A stretch of 64,000 nucleotides of DNA from Owenweeksia sp. Its GTDB lineage: Bacteria; Bacteroidota; Bacteroidia; Flavobacteriales; Schleiferiaceae. Below are positions 39,676-47,685 of this stretch, piece after piece (position 1 is the stretch's first letter; each line of letters begins with the position of its first letter). The notes under the pieces are model-generated. The model worked only from the letters and a program-made list of their open reading frames with translations. It made no database searches and had not been told where the DNA came from. Where the stretch lies: positions 26,977 through 90,976 of the forward strand of contig JANQPD010000010.1 in NCBI GenBank assembly GCA_028285465.1. Reading direction: 5' to 3'. The translations under genes were made by a program, and so were the position numbers.

Positions 39676-41175
39676 TTGAAAAAATACATAACCATAGGGT
39701 GTTTATTGGTATTGGGCAGTGCATACGCCCAGCCCACCTTTAATAAAGTGTATAAAGAAGGGTTTTGGGCAACCAATATGGTAACGGATGGAGAGGATAT
39801 GGTAATGGCGGCTGATTTTCGTTCAAATGCCATCCAATACGGCATAAGGTGGTTACGTATAGATAGCAGCGGAGCAATAGTAAGAGAAGATTCTGTTAAG
39901 CTTCCCGGGAATGAAGATGTGTATAGCGGTTTCTGGGGCTCGCTTCAAGTGAAACCCAACGGCAACCTTTTACTGGTGGGCTATACCCGCACGGATTCAT
40001 ATTTGCTGGAAGTAACGCCCCAATTTGATAGTGTACGAAGCCGCAGGTATGCGTATCCTACGGGGCGCAGCCTGTTTTTTTCGGCAACGGTATGTGCAAA
40101 CGGGGACATAGCCGTTACGGGGGAGCATTTTCACCTGCCCGCGGGAGATTCCATCAGCCAAAAAGCCATTTTGGTCGCGCGCTTTGATTCTAGCTTTAAT
40201 TTGCTTTGGGAAACCAGCCTGGGCGAACCCAAACGTATGGGGAGAAATATTGCCCAGCTAGGAGGGCAGATCATTGAGATGCCGGACAGTTCTTTAATCG
40301 TAAACGCAAACCGGTATATTGACTTTTACCCGGACTCAGGAGATAACCTCTTACTTAGGTATGACCGGGCGGGAAACCTACTTTGGCGCAAAACAATAGG
40401 AAGCCCTGTACACCAGGATGGTACCGCCAGGCTGCTGCAAAGCACGGATACCAGCTTTTACCTGGCCTATGCTAGGGGAGTTGACCGTTTCAGGTTTGGC
40501 AGCATAAATTATCGGGAAACCGTTATAACCCTTGGTGAGTATGGATTGGACAGCAATTTGTATTGGGAGAAGACCTATGGTGCTAAAGCATTACGTAAAG
40601 GTGTTTTAGCTATAAAGCGGGTGGATACCACTCTAGTGTTGCTAGAAGCTGAAGACGACTACAGTACTTTTGTAACCTATGCCTCTGCAAGAGGGGTAAG
40701 CCTGGAAGGAGATAGCCTGTGGCATGTACCGGTGTATAGCCCGGATACGCCTGGGCTTAGGGTAGGGATCTTTTACGACCTGGCGGTATCTGAAAGCGGT
40801 GCCCTGCTTATGGGCGGTACAGCGGAGTATACGGTCAATTTCAGGGATTATAAACAGGTGTGGTGCGTACGTACGGATGGAGAAGGCTGCTTTGAAAGCG
40901 GCTGCCACAACATCGGGCTAAAGGAGCCTGCTGCACAAATTGGTTTGGAAGTATACCCCAACCCGGCCAACGCCTACATCCGGGTAGAGGGCACAGGCCT
41001 GGAAAACAAGGCCTACCCGTTAAAAGTGTACAATACAAACGGGCAGCTTGTATTGAACAGGCGCTTCTTTCCCGGTACGCAAATAGATGTCCGGGCGCTT
41101 AAGCCAGGTTTATACCTGCTGGAAGTGGCTGATGAGGCGGGGGTGTTCCGGGCGGCTTTGCTGGTAGATGATTGA
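39676..41175 (+). CDS. Secreted T9SS protein with propeller-like repeats, TTG start
   Basis: A 499-residue exported protein. MKKYITIGCLLVLGSAYAQ is a clear signal peptide and begins at a TTG (39676); no ATG or GTG lies in frame between the upstream stop and this point. The body has repeated beta-strand patterns (IRWLRIDSSGAIV, LLRYDRAGNLLWRKTIG, YSLWHVP-like segments) typical of propeller proteins with unknown ligand. The sorting domain is LEVYPNPANAYIRVEG, ending PGLYLLEVADEAGVF. It follows the metalloprotease by 16 bp, so it may act with it outside the cell. Confidence 0.78.
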   Translation: MKKYITIGCLLVLGSAYAQPTFNKVYKEGFWATNMVTDGEDMVMAADFRSNAIQYGIRWLRIDSSGAIVREDSVKLPGNEDVYSGFWGSLQVKPNGNLLLVGYTRTDSYLLEVTPQFDSVRSRRYAYPTGRSLFFSATVCANGDIAVTGEHFHLPAGDSISQKAILVARFDSSFNLLWETSLGEPKRMGRNIAQLGGQIIEMPDSSLIVNANRYIDFYPDSGDNLLLRYDRAGNLLWRKTIGSPVHQDGTARLLQSTDTSFYLAYARGVDRFRFGSINYRETVITLGEYGLDSNLYWEKTYGAKALRKGVLAIKRVDTTLVLLEAEDDYSTFVTYASARGVSLEGDSLWHVPVYSPDTPGLRVGIFYDLAVSESGALLMGGTAEYTVNFRDYKQVWCVRTDGEGCFESGCHNIGLKEPAAQIGLEVYPNPANAYIRVEGTGLENKAYPLKVYNTNGQLVLNRRFFPGTQIDVRALKPGLYLLEVADEAGVFRAALLVDD

Positions 41176-41186
41176 GGGGAAACTTT

Positions 41187-41648
41187 TTAGTGTAGTCTCT
41201 TTAACTCATGCACGTCCAGTAAGTCTTTAGGTCGTCCGGATTTTAATTTACTGTCAATAAGCGTATCAAAATCCAATACCTTGTATTTGGCCATGGCATG
41301 CCCATGAAGCTCTACTTCCAATGCATCTTTCCAGGCTTCGGAAAAGCTTTTTCCCGGGTTGAAGGCCGTGATGAGTTCCAGCTCTTGTTCAGGAGATATT
41401 TTTAAAGAAATATTTTGCTTGCCTTCCTTTACCTGGGTTGGAAGCGCATCCAGTGCATACCCCATTTCCTGTAAAACAAGCAAAAGCTTTTCCAGGTTTT
41501 CCGGTGAAATATCTATCCAAAAGTCTACATCAGCAGAATGGCGCTTATAGCCGTGAAAATTAACTGCACCTCCCCCGACCATGATCATGCGCAATTTTTT
41601 TTCTTTGGCCCGGGCTATAAAGGTTTTTATTTCTTGCTCAAAATCCAC
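41187..41648 (-). CDS. Nucleotidyltransferase, AbiEii/DUF6036-like
   Basis: A 153-residue protein with the nucleotidyltransferase core MIMVGGGAVNFHGYKRHSAD followed by VDFWIDIS, that is GG...R.S.D.D with the two catalytic aspartates. It ends DSKLKSGRPKDLLDVHELK, a segment typical of this group. Such proteins serve as toxins of AbiEii/MenT-type systems, or as orphan enzymes modifying RNA or nucleotides. The GTG start (41648) overlaps the upstream small gene by 11 bp, so the two are co-translated. The pairing suggests toxin-antitoxin; unproven. Confidence 0.72.
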   Translation of the reverse strand: MDFEQEIKTFIARAKEKKLRMIMVGGGAVNFHGYKRHSADVDFWIDISPENLEKLLLVLQEMGYALDALPTQVKEGKQNISLKISPEQELELITAFNPGKSFSEAWKDALEVELHGHAMAKYKVLDFDTLIDSKLKSGRPKDLLDVHELKRLH

Positions 41649-41829
41649 AGCCCTTTTTCTTTACAATGAAGTTGCCTTTTTCTTCGCCCATAGGGCGGCC
41701 GGGAAATATACGCATGTCCTTCATCAGGCGAAAGAAAGCCGCCACCCGCTCCGCACCGGACAAGGCCAGGAAAGCTTCCTCCCGCCTCCGGTTGTTCTCT
41801 TCTTTGGTGGCAAAATAGATCTTTTTCAT
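41638..41829 (-). CDS. Small basic protein paired with the nucleotidyltransferase (possible antitoxin or partner)
   Basis: A 63-residue charged helical protein (MKKIYFATKEENNRRREEAF, LALSGAERVAAFFRLMKDMR). It ends KGNFIVKKKGCGF and overlaps the nucleotidyltransferase start by 11 bp. It lacks a DNA-binding motif I can name. Its position before the enzyme gene fits an antitoxin or substrate-recruiting partner, but this is inference. Confidence 0.6.
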   Translation of the reverse strand: MKKIYFATKEENNRRREEAFLALSGAERVAAFFRLMKDMRIFPGRPMGEEKGNFIVKKKGCGF

Positions 41830-41861
41830 GCCTGTAAAAATAACGAATCGTAAAGCGTTTA

Positions 41862-41877
41862 ATTGACATTTGTCAAT
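41862..41877. promoter_or_regulatory. Palindrome over the -33 region upstream of rpsA
   Basis: ATTGAC-ATTT-GTCAAT, perfect 6-bp arms. The central TTTG (41869-41872) is the candidate -33 element of the rpsA promoter. It also lies 33 bp upstream of the small protein/nucleotidyltransferase pair, so a repressor here could affect both divergent units. Confidence 0.45.
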
Positions 41878-41904
41878 GTAATTAAAGAATTAGCCGTATT
41901 TTTG
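41869..41904 (+). promoter_or_regulatory. rpsA promoter
   Basis: TTTG (41869-41872) and TATTTTTG (41897-41904), separated by 24 bp. The -7 element is a full match to TAnnTTTG; the spacing is a little long. The predicted leader before rpsA is about 115 nt, long enough for regulation. Confidence 0.55.
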
Positions 41905-42012
41905 CACCCCTTTTTAGCAGAAGTATTGGGTTGTAAAAGGGTTTGTAAATCAACAATTTAACGTTCTCTCTTTTTGTCGGCTGCGCTGCAACCCTCGCCA
42001 ATAAAGAGATAC

Positions 42013-42019
42013 AAAGGAG
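42013..42019 (+). promoter_or_regulatory. Strong Shine-Dalgarno sequence of rpsA
   Basis: aaaggag ends 6 nt before the ATG at 42026. Strong Shine-Dalgarno sequences are rare in Bacteroidota, and most genes in this window have none, so this one may serve a regulatory purpose. Confidence 0.6.
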
Positions 42020-42025
42020 TTCTGC

Positions 42026-44137
42026 ATGTCAGAAGAAAACAAAAAAGCAGTAGAAGCCAACGAGGCGGAAGCAGCAAAAAAAACGGCTAAAGCAGCCAAA
42101 ACCAAAGCTGAAAAATCAGATGCCGGAGAAGCGGCCACTGAAAAAACAGCGACCGAAGTGGCGAAAGAAACACCTGAAACGACGGAAGTAGCGACTGAAG
42201 CTACTGCAGATGAAGTGAAACCGGCCCCCGCAGAAGTAAAAGCGGAAGAAGTGCCGCAACAAGGGGAAAAAACAAATCCCACCGAAGTAGACGTAAACGA
42301 AACTACCGAAGCTGCTTCCCCCGAAGCAAACGCTGAGGAAACAGAAGTTGCCGAACCCGTAAGTGAAGCGGCAGCAGAGGAAGAAGGAGCGTTTGACTGG
42401 GAGGAATTTGAGTACGGTTTGAAAAGCCGCTCAAAAGCACAGCGCGAAGAATTGACGCAGCTGTACGAAGAAACCATCACCACGATTGATGAGCATACGG
42501 TAACCGAAGGGGAGGTGATCAACCTCACCGACAGGGAGGCCATTGTAGACATAGGGTACAAGTCGGAAGGCGTTATTTCTTTAAATGAATTTCGCTACAA
42601 CCCGGATCTCGCCCTGGGCGACCGTGTAGAGGTATTGGTAGACAAGCAGGAAGATAAAGATGGCCAGTTGGTGCTTTCGCACCGTAAAGCCCGCGCCATT
42701 AAGGCCTGGGATCGTGTGAACGAGGCTTTCGAGAACGAAGAGATTGTAAATGGCTTTGTAAAATGCCGCACCAAAGGCGGTATGATCGTAGATGTATTTG
42801 GCATTGAAGCTTTCTTGCCGGGATCACAGATCGATGTGAAACCTATCCGCGACTACGATGCCTACGTAGAGAAGAAAATGGAATTCAAGGTGGTGAAGAT
42901 CAACCACGAGTTTAAGAATGTAGTGGTATCGCACAAAGCGCTTATTGAAGCCGACCTTGAAGAACAGAAGAAAGAGATCATCGGCAAGCTGGAGAAAGGC
43001 CAGGTGCTGGAAGGGGTAGTGAAAAACGTAACGTCTTACGGGGTATTTATTGACCTTGGTGGTGTTGACGGCCTGATCCACATCACCGACCTGAGCTGGA
43101 GCCGTATCAACCACCCAAGCGAAGTAGTGGAACTTGACCAGAAACTGAACGTGGTGATCCTTGATTTTGATGAGGATAAGACCCGTATTCAACTTGGGCT
43201 CAAGCAACTGGAAGCACACCCGTGGGATGCGCTTGACCAGAACATCAGCGTAGGCGATAAAGTGAAAGGCAAAGTAGTGGTGATTGCCGACTACGGTGCT
43301 TTTGTAGAAGTTATACCCGGTGTAGAAGGCCTTATTCACGTAAGCGAAATGAGCTGGAGCACACACCTGCGCAGTGCACAGGACTTTGTGAATGTGGGCG
43401 ATGAGGTAGAAGCAGTGGTGCTTACCCTTGATCGCGAAGAACGTAAAATGTCTTTGGGCATTAAGCAACTGAGCCCCGATCCGTGGACAGACATTACCAC
43501 GAAGTACCCCGTGCAATCCAAGCACAAGGGAACCGTGCGTAACTTCACCAACTTTGGTGTATTCGTAGAGCTGGAGGAAGGCATTGATGGCCTGATCCAC
43601 ATTTCGGACCTGAGCTGGACGAAAAAAGTGAAACACCCAAGTGAATTCACTTCCATTGGTGCCGTACTTGAAGTAGTAGTATTGGAAATTGACGTGGAAA
43701 ACCGGAGGTTGAGCCTTGGCCACAAGCAGGTAGAAGAGAACCCATGGGATACATACGCCACTCTTATGGAAGAAGGCAGTGTGCTGGAAGGCAAAGTGGA
43801 GCGCATTGTAGACAAGGGAGCCGAAGTACTCTTTGAGAACATCGGTGTGGAAGCATTCCTGCCCGGTCGTCACATGCAAAAAGAAGACGGCTCTGACCTC
43901 AAGCAGGGCGAAGTGGTTGACTTCAAAGTGATCGAGTTTAACAAAGAAGGCCGCAGAGTAGTAGTGTCGCATACCGAGCTGCACCGTGCGGTAGCTGCTG
44001 AGAAGCAAAAAGCGGAAAAGAAAGCTACCCAACAGGCTGTTAAAAAGATCCAGGGGAACACTGAGCGTTCTACTTTGGGTGACCTCGATGCCCTTTCAAA
44101 ATTGAAAGAGCAAATGGAACAGGACGAGAAGAACTAA
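42026..44137 (+). CDS. rpsA: 30S ribosomal protein S1, six S1 domains, long acidic N-terminal extension
   Basis: A 703-residue S1. The first ~125 residues are low-complexity Ala/Glu/Thr/Lys sequence with no fold. Six S1 (OB-fold) repeats follow, for example [40 protein letters not shown] and [20 protein letters not shown]; the first, second and last are degenerate, as usual in S1. It helps to bind mRNA on the 30S subunit. It has a strong Shine-Dalgarno sequence, a palindrome over the promoter and a perfect terminator, so it is a single-gene unit. Confidence 0.96.
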   Translation: MSEENKKAVEANEAEAAKKTAKAAKTKAEKSDAGEAATEKTATEVAKETPETTEVATEATADEVKPAPAEVKAEEVPQQGEKTNPTEVDVNETTEAASPEANAEETEVAEPVSEAAAEEEGAFDWEEFEYGLKSRSKAQREELTQLYEETITTIDEHTVTEGEVINLTDREAIVDIGYKSEGVISLNEFRYNPDLALGDRVEVLVDKQEDKDGQLVLSHRKARAIKAWDRVNEAFENEEIVNGFVKCRTKGGMIVDVFGIEAFLPGSQIDVKPIRDYDAYVEKKMEFKVVKINHEFKNVVVSHKALIEADLEEQKKEIIGKLEKGQVLEGVVKNVTSYGVFIDLGGVDGLIHITDLSWSRINHPSEVVELDQKLNVVILDFDEDKTRIQLGLKQLEAHPWDALDQNISVGDKVKGKVVVIADYGAFVEVIPGVEGLIHVSEMSWSTHLRSAQDFVNVGDEVEAVVLTLDREERKMSLGIKQLSPDPWTDITTKYPVQSKHKGTVRNFTNFGVFVELEEGIDGLIHISDLSWTKKVKHPSEFTSIGAVLEVVVLEIDVENRRLSLGHKQVEENPWDTYATLMEEGSVLEGKVERIVDKGAEVLFENIGVEAFLPGRHMQKEDGSDLKQGEVVDFKVIEFNKEGRRVVVSHTELHRAVAAEKQKAEKKATQQAVKKIQGNTERSTLGDLDALSKLKEQMEQDEKN

Positions 44138-44160
44138 GGCGTTTTTCCCGGTATATAGCA

Positions 44161-44192
44161 AACCCGCTTTTGGAAACAAAAGCGGGTTTTTT
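44161..44192 (+). terminator. Intrinsic terminator of rpsA
   Basis: aacccgcttttg (44161-44172), loop gaaa, caaaagcgggtt (44177-44188) and a six-T run. A perfect 12-bp stem with a stable tetraloop. Confidence 0.95.
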
Positions 44193-44209
44193 ATTTCACT
44201 CCGGCCCCC

Positions 44210-44217
44210 TATTTTTG
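44210..44217 (+). promoter_or_regulatory. -7 element 5 bp before the NIF3-like gene
   Basis: TATTTTTG ends 5 bp before the ATG at 44223, so the predicted start of transcription falls at or within a base or two of the start codon. The mRNA may be leaderless. No good -33 element is seen, as that position lies in the rpsA terminator. Confidence 0.45.
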
Positions 44218-44222
44218 GAAAT

Positions 44223-45314
44223 ATGAAAATTGCTGAAATTGCACAATACCTGGAAACCCTGGCTCCAAAAAGCCTCCAGGAAAGCTACGACAATTGCGGG
44301 CTCTTGGTGGGAGACCGGCACGCGGAGGTAACTAAAGCCCTGGTAAGCCTGGATATGACCGAAGCGGTAGTGGAGGAAGCGGTGGAAAAAGGTTGCGGCC
44401 TTATCATCGCCCATCATCCGGTCATCTTTGGCGGACTTAGCTCGCTTACGGGGAAAAATCATGTAGAGCGTACCGTTATTGCAGCCATTAAAAACAATGT
44501 GGCGCTTTATGCGATCCATACCAACTTAGATAATGTACAGGCGGGTGTAAATGCAAAGATCGGGGAGAAGCTCGGGATAATGCACCCCCGGATACTGGCC
44601 CCCAAAAAACAATTGCTTCGCAAGCTGTGTGTATATGTACCGCATAACCACACATCCGAACTACGCAATGCGCTCTTTGCTGCCGGAGCAGGCAAGGTGG
44701 GTACGTACGATGAGGGCAGCTTTACCGTAAAAGGCGAAGGAAGCTTTCGAGGAGGTGCGGACACAGACCCCTATGTGGGCAAACGAGGTGAACGCCATAT
44801 AGAACACGAAGAGAAATTGGAAGTAGTGGTGCCCGCCTATAAGCTAACCGAGGTATTACGCGCGATGCATGCCGCACACCCCTATGAAGAGGTGGCTTAT
44901 GATGTGTATGCCCTTGAAAATGAATGGCCACAGGTGGGTTCCGGGATGTTCGGGCATCTGCGGGAACCTATGTATGCCCTGGATTTCCTGAAAACGCTAA
45001 AGGATACTTTTGGCGGGGTAGTGCGTTATACGCCTTTGGTACATGATTATGTAGAGAAAATCGCCTGGTGCGGAGGCTCGGGTAGTTTCCTGCTGACGCA
45101 GGCAAAAGCAGTGGGCGCGCAGCTTTTCATCACTTCAGATGTGAAATACCACCAGTTCTTTGAGGCAGAAAATGATTTGATCATAGCAGACATCGGGCAT
45201 TATGAAAATGAACAGTATACAAAAGAGCTGATCGCTGAAAAGCTAAAGGAAAATTTCCCTACTTTTGCCGTTCTTTTAACGGAGACAAATACAAACCCGA
45301 TTAATTACTTATAA
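44223..45314 (+). CDS. NIF3/YbgI-like (DUF34) metal-binding protein
   Basis: A 363-residue member of the family once named GTP cyclohydrolase I type 2. The metal-binding histidines are in IIAHHPVIFGGLSSLTG, followed by AIHTNLDNVQAGVNAKIGEK, and the C-terminal part has DIGHYENEQYTKELIAEKL. A central insertion of about 100 residues (PII-like, AHPYEEVAYDVYALEN) is typical of the long form. The biochemical role is uncertain; metal handling has been proposed. The coiled-coil gene follows 5 bp later. Confidence 0.92.
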   Translation: MKIAEIAQYLETLAPKSLQESYDNCGLLVGDRHAEVTKALVSLDMTEAVVEEAVEKGCGLIIAHHPVIFGGLSSLTGKNHVERTVIAAIKNNVALYAIHTNLDNVQAGVNAKIGEKLGIMHPRILAPKKQLLRKLCVYVPHNHTSELRNALFAAGAGKVGTYDEGSFTVKGEGSFRGGADTDPYVGKRGERHIEHEEKLEVVVPAYKLTEVLRAMHAAHPYEEVAYDVYALENEWPQVGSGMFGHLREPMYALDFLKTLKDTFGGVVRYTPLVHDYVEKIAWCGGSGSFLLTQAKAVGAQLFITSDVKYHQFFEAENDLIIADIGHYENEQYTKELIAEKLKENFPTFAVLLTETNTNPINYL

Positions 45315-45319
45315 GCTTT

Positions 45320-46102
45320 ATGGCTAAAGAAGTTACCGTTGAAGATAAGCTCCGCGCCTTATACGATCTTCAACTTATTGATTCACGAATTGACAAAATC
45401 AGAAATATCAGGGGAGAGTTGCCCCTGGAAGTGGAAGACCTCGAAGATGAGATTGCCGGTTTGCAAACCAGGGTAAACAAGTTCACCGAAGAAATTGAAG
45501 AACTTGATACGGAGATCAAAAGCAAGAAAAACCTGATCAAAGATGCGCAGGAAAAGATAAAACGCTACGAAGAGCAGCAAAAAAATGTGCGGAACAACCG
45601 CGAATTTGATGCGCTTTCCAAAGAGGTAGAATTCCAGGAACTCGAAATTCAACTGGCCGAGAAACGCATCAAGGAATTCAAGGTCAAAATAGACGGGAAA
45701 AAAGAGATCATTACTGCCTCCCAGGAGAAGCTTTCCGAGCGTGAAAACCACCTGGAATTCAAAAAAGGAGAATTGGAGAGCATTATGGCCGAAACCCAGA
45801 AAGAGGAAGAAGCCCTCATCAAGAAATCTGCCGAGTACGAAAAAGACATTGAGGAACGCCTTTTAAATGGGTATAAACGCATTCGCAACAGTGCCAAGAA
45901 TGGCCTGGGTGTGGTAGCGGTAGAGCGTGGGGCTTCCGGGGGATCATTTTTTACGATTCCGCCCCAACGCCAACTGGAAATTGCCAGCCGCAAGAAGGTG
46001 ATTACCGATGAGCATTCCGGTCGTATTCTCGTTGATCCTGAACTGGCACGCGAAGAAGAAGAAAAAATGCAGGCTTTGTTTGAAAAGCTGGCAAAGTCAT
46101 AA
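45320..46102 (+). CDS. Coiled-coil protein with a zinc-ribbon-like C-terminus that lacks cysteines
   Basis: A 260-residue protein. Residues about 20-190 are long coiled coil. The C-terminus reads RGASGGSFFTIPPQRQLEIA, then ITDEHSGRILVDPEL. In the usual family (zf-RING_7/CT398-like) the same segment has CxxC before FxxIPPQRQLEI and CxxCGRIL after it. Here all four positions are A/S, S, D and S, so zinc cannot be bound by that site. It is co-transcribed with the NIF3-like gene, a pairing common in Bacteroidota. Function unknown. Confidence 0.85.
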   Translation: MAKEVTVEDKLRALYDLQLIDSRIDKIRNIRGELPLEVEDLEDEIAGLQTRVNKFTEEIEELDTEIKSKKNLIKDAQEKIKRYEEQQKNVRNNREFDALSKEVEFQELEIQLAEKRIKEFKVKIDGKKEIITASQEKLSERENHLEFKKGELESIMAETQKEEEALIKKSAEYEKDIEERLLNGYKRIRNSAKNGLGVVAVERGASGGSFFTIPPQRQLEIASRKKVITDEHSGRILVDPELAREEEEKMQALFEKLAKS

Positions 46103-46120
46103 AAGAAACGTTTTGTTTTC

Positions 46121-46149
46121 AAAAGGGATCAGCATTGGTCCCTTTTTTT
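46121..46149 (+). terminator. Intrinsic terminator after the coiled-coil gene
   Basis: aaaaggga (46121-46128) and tccctttt (46139-46146), with a 10-nt loop and a seven-T run to 46149. It ends 10 bp before the next start codon (46160). Confidence 0.8.
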
Positions 46150-46159
46150 GTTTAAGATC

Positions 46160-47641
46160 ATGCGTATACTCCCTTTCCTTTTTATCCTTATCTCGGTGCT
46201 CCAACTCAAAGCGAGTCCAACCCGGCAGGTATACTTTAGTGCCGCTTTAAAAGCTATCCCCGACCTTATAGTACAAGCCCGCTTTAACGCAGCCAATAAG
46301 GTTTTGGCAGAGGCCAGGGAAGCGGACCCGGAAAACAGGGCCGTAGACTATTTAGCCGCTGCCACTCTGTGCATGGACCTTTTCGTTCATGCAGAGGAAG
46401 AAGCTTTCGAGACCGGCTTGCCTGCAATTGAAGCGTATCTGGAACGCATAGAAGAACTACCTGAAACAGAGCCCTGGCGCAATGTTTTCCTGGGAGAATT
46501 AAAAGTGGCCTTAGCTGTATTGCACGCCAAGTTTAAGAACAACCTGAAAGGAGGTTGGCAGTTTTACCAGGCCTATGGTTTGCTGGAAGAAAACCAGCAA
46601 CGCTTCCCTTCCTTTGTCCCGGGCTGTTTGTCTTTTGGTGTGTTGCAGGCTGCCCTGGGAAGTTTACCCGAGGATTACCGTTCCATAGCTGCTTTACTTG
46701 GCCTGGCCGGGGATGTAGATGAGGGCATGCGTATGTTGCGCAAGGCCTACTGGCGTACCACAGCCAGCGAGGAACTGGGGTTTTTGAGGAACTACTACGG
46801 ATTTATATACAGCTTCGTGAATTTTCAGCTTTTTTCTGCACATGAGATAAGCCCGCAGAGCCTGAACCTGCCTTTAAAACATGAAGGTTTCCTGGTATAC
46901 CTGCAGGCATTGCTTGAAGCAGATCGCGGGCAGGTAAGTATGGCCGTTCAACTGCTGAAAAACCGCAACCGTTTCCAGGGGGAAAAGCCCTTTTATTACC
47001 TTTCATACCTGCTTGGTAAATACGCGCTTTCTTCAGATCCTGAGCTTGCGCATCAAAACTTCAGGTCTTTTCTCGCGCGGCCCGGAAACAATGCATATAA
47101 AAAATCTACGTACCGTTACCTGGTCTGGTATCATGTGCTTCAGGACAAACCGGAGAAGGTAGAGGAGTATCGTCAAAAAATATTGAAGGAAGGGAACACT
47201 GCCTTGGGGGCAGACAAACAAGCGCTGCTTGAAGCCAAAGCCGGGTTTAATTTCACGCTCGTAAAAGGGCGGCTTTACTTTGATGGCGGACAGTATCAAA
47301 AAGCACTGGAAAGCCTGGACCAACAGGGGCTGGAAGTCTGCTGTCCTGAGCAGGCCGAAAGAATAGAATGGCATTACCGCAAGGGCAGGATATACCAGGA
47401 GATGGAAGAACCTGTTAAAGCTGTGAAGGCATTTGAAAAAGCAGTGCAATATCCTGAGGCCGCTCCCTCCTATGCCCTTGCCAATAGTTATTTACAGCTG
47501 GGCTACTTATACACCGGCCAAAAGCGGGATAAGGAAGCACGGGAGGTGTACAAAAAGGTACTTAAGCTCAAGGGTTTTCCGTTTAGTGAAGGGCTGCATC
47601 AAAAAGCAAAGGTAGCCCTGTCCCGGCAAACGAAACCTTAG
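46160..47641 (+). CDS. Exported tetratricopeptide-repeat protein
   Basis: A 493-residue protein. MRILPFLFILISVLQLKAS is a signal peptide, so it is periplasmic or surface-associated. Helical hairpins run through the rest, with TPR-like pairs (RFNAANKVLAEAREADPENR; YQKALESLDQQGLEVCCPEQ; EPVKAVKAFEKAVQYPEAAP; KEAREVYKKVLKLKGFPFSE). No enzymatic motif. The start is the ATG at 46160; a TTG four codons upstream would lie in the terminator. It is likely to mediate protein contacts; the partner is unknown. Confidence 0.82.
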   Translation: MRILPFLFILISVLQLKASPTRQVYFSAALKAIPDLIVQARFNAANKVLAEAREADPENRAVDYLAAATLCMDLFVHAEEEAFETGLPAIEAYLERIEELPETEPWRNVFLGELKVALAVLHAKFKNNLKGGWQFYQAYGLLEENQQRFPSFVPGCLSFGVLQAALGSLPEDYRSIAALLGLAGDVDEGMRMLRKAYWRTTASEELGFLRNYYGFIYSFVNFQLFSAHEISPQSLNLPLKHEGFLVYLQALLEADRGQVSMAVQLLKNRNRFQGEKPFYYLSYLLGKYALSSDPELAHQNFRSFLARPGNNAYKKSTYRYLVWYHVLQDKPEKVEEYRQKILKEGNTALGADKQALLEAKAGFNFTLVKGRLYFDGGQYQKALESLDQQGLEVCCPEQAERIEWHYRKGRIYQEMEEPVKAVKAFEKAVQYPEAAPSYALANSYLQLGYLYTGQKRDKEAREVYKKVLKLKGFPFSEGLHQKAKVALSRQTKP

Positions 47642-47685
47642 GCCATAAACCGAAATGTTTTTACTTTCACACGCAAAATTTAGCT

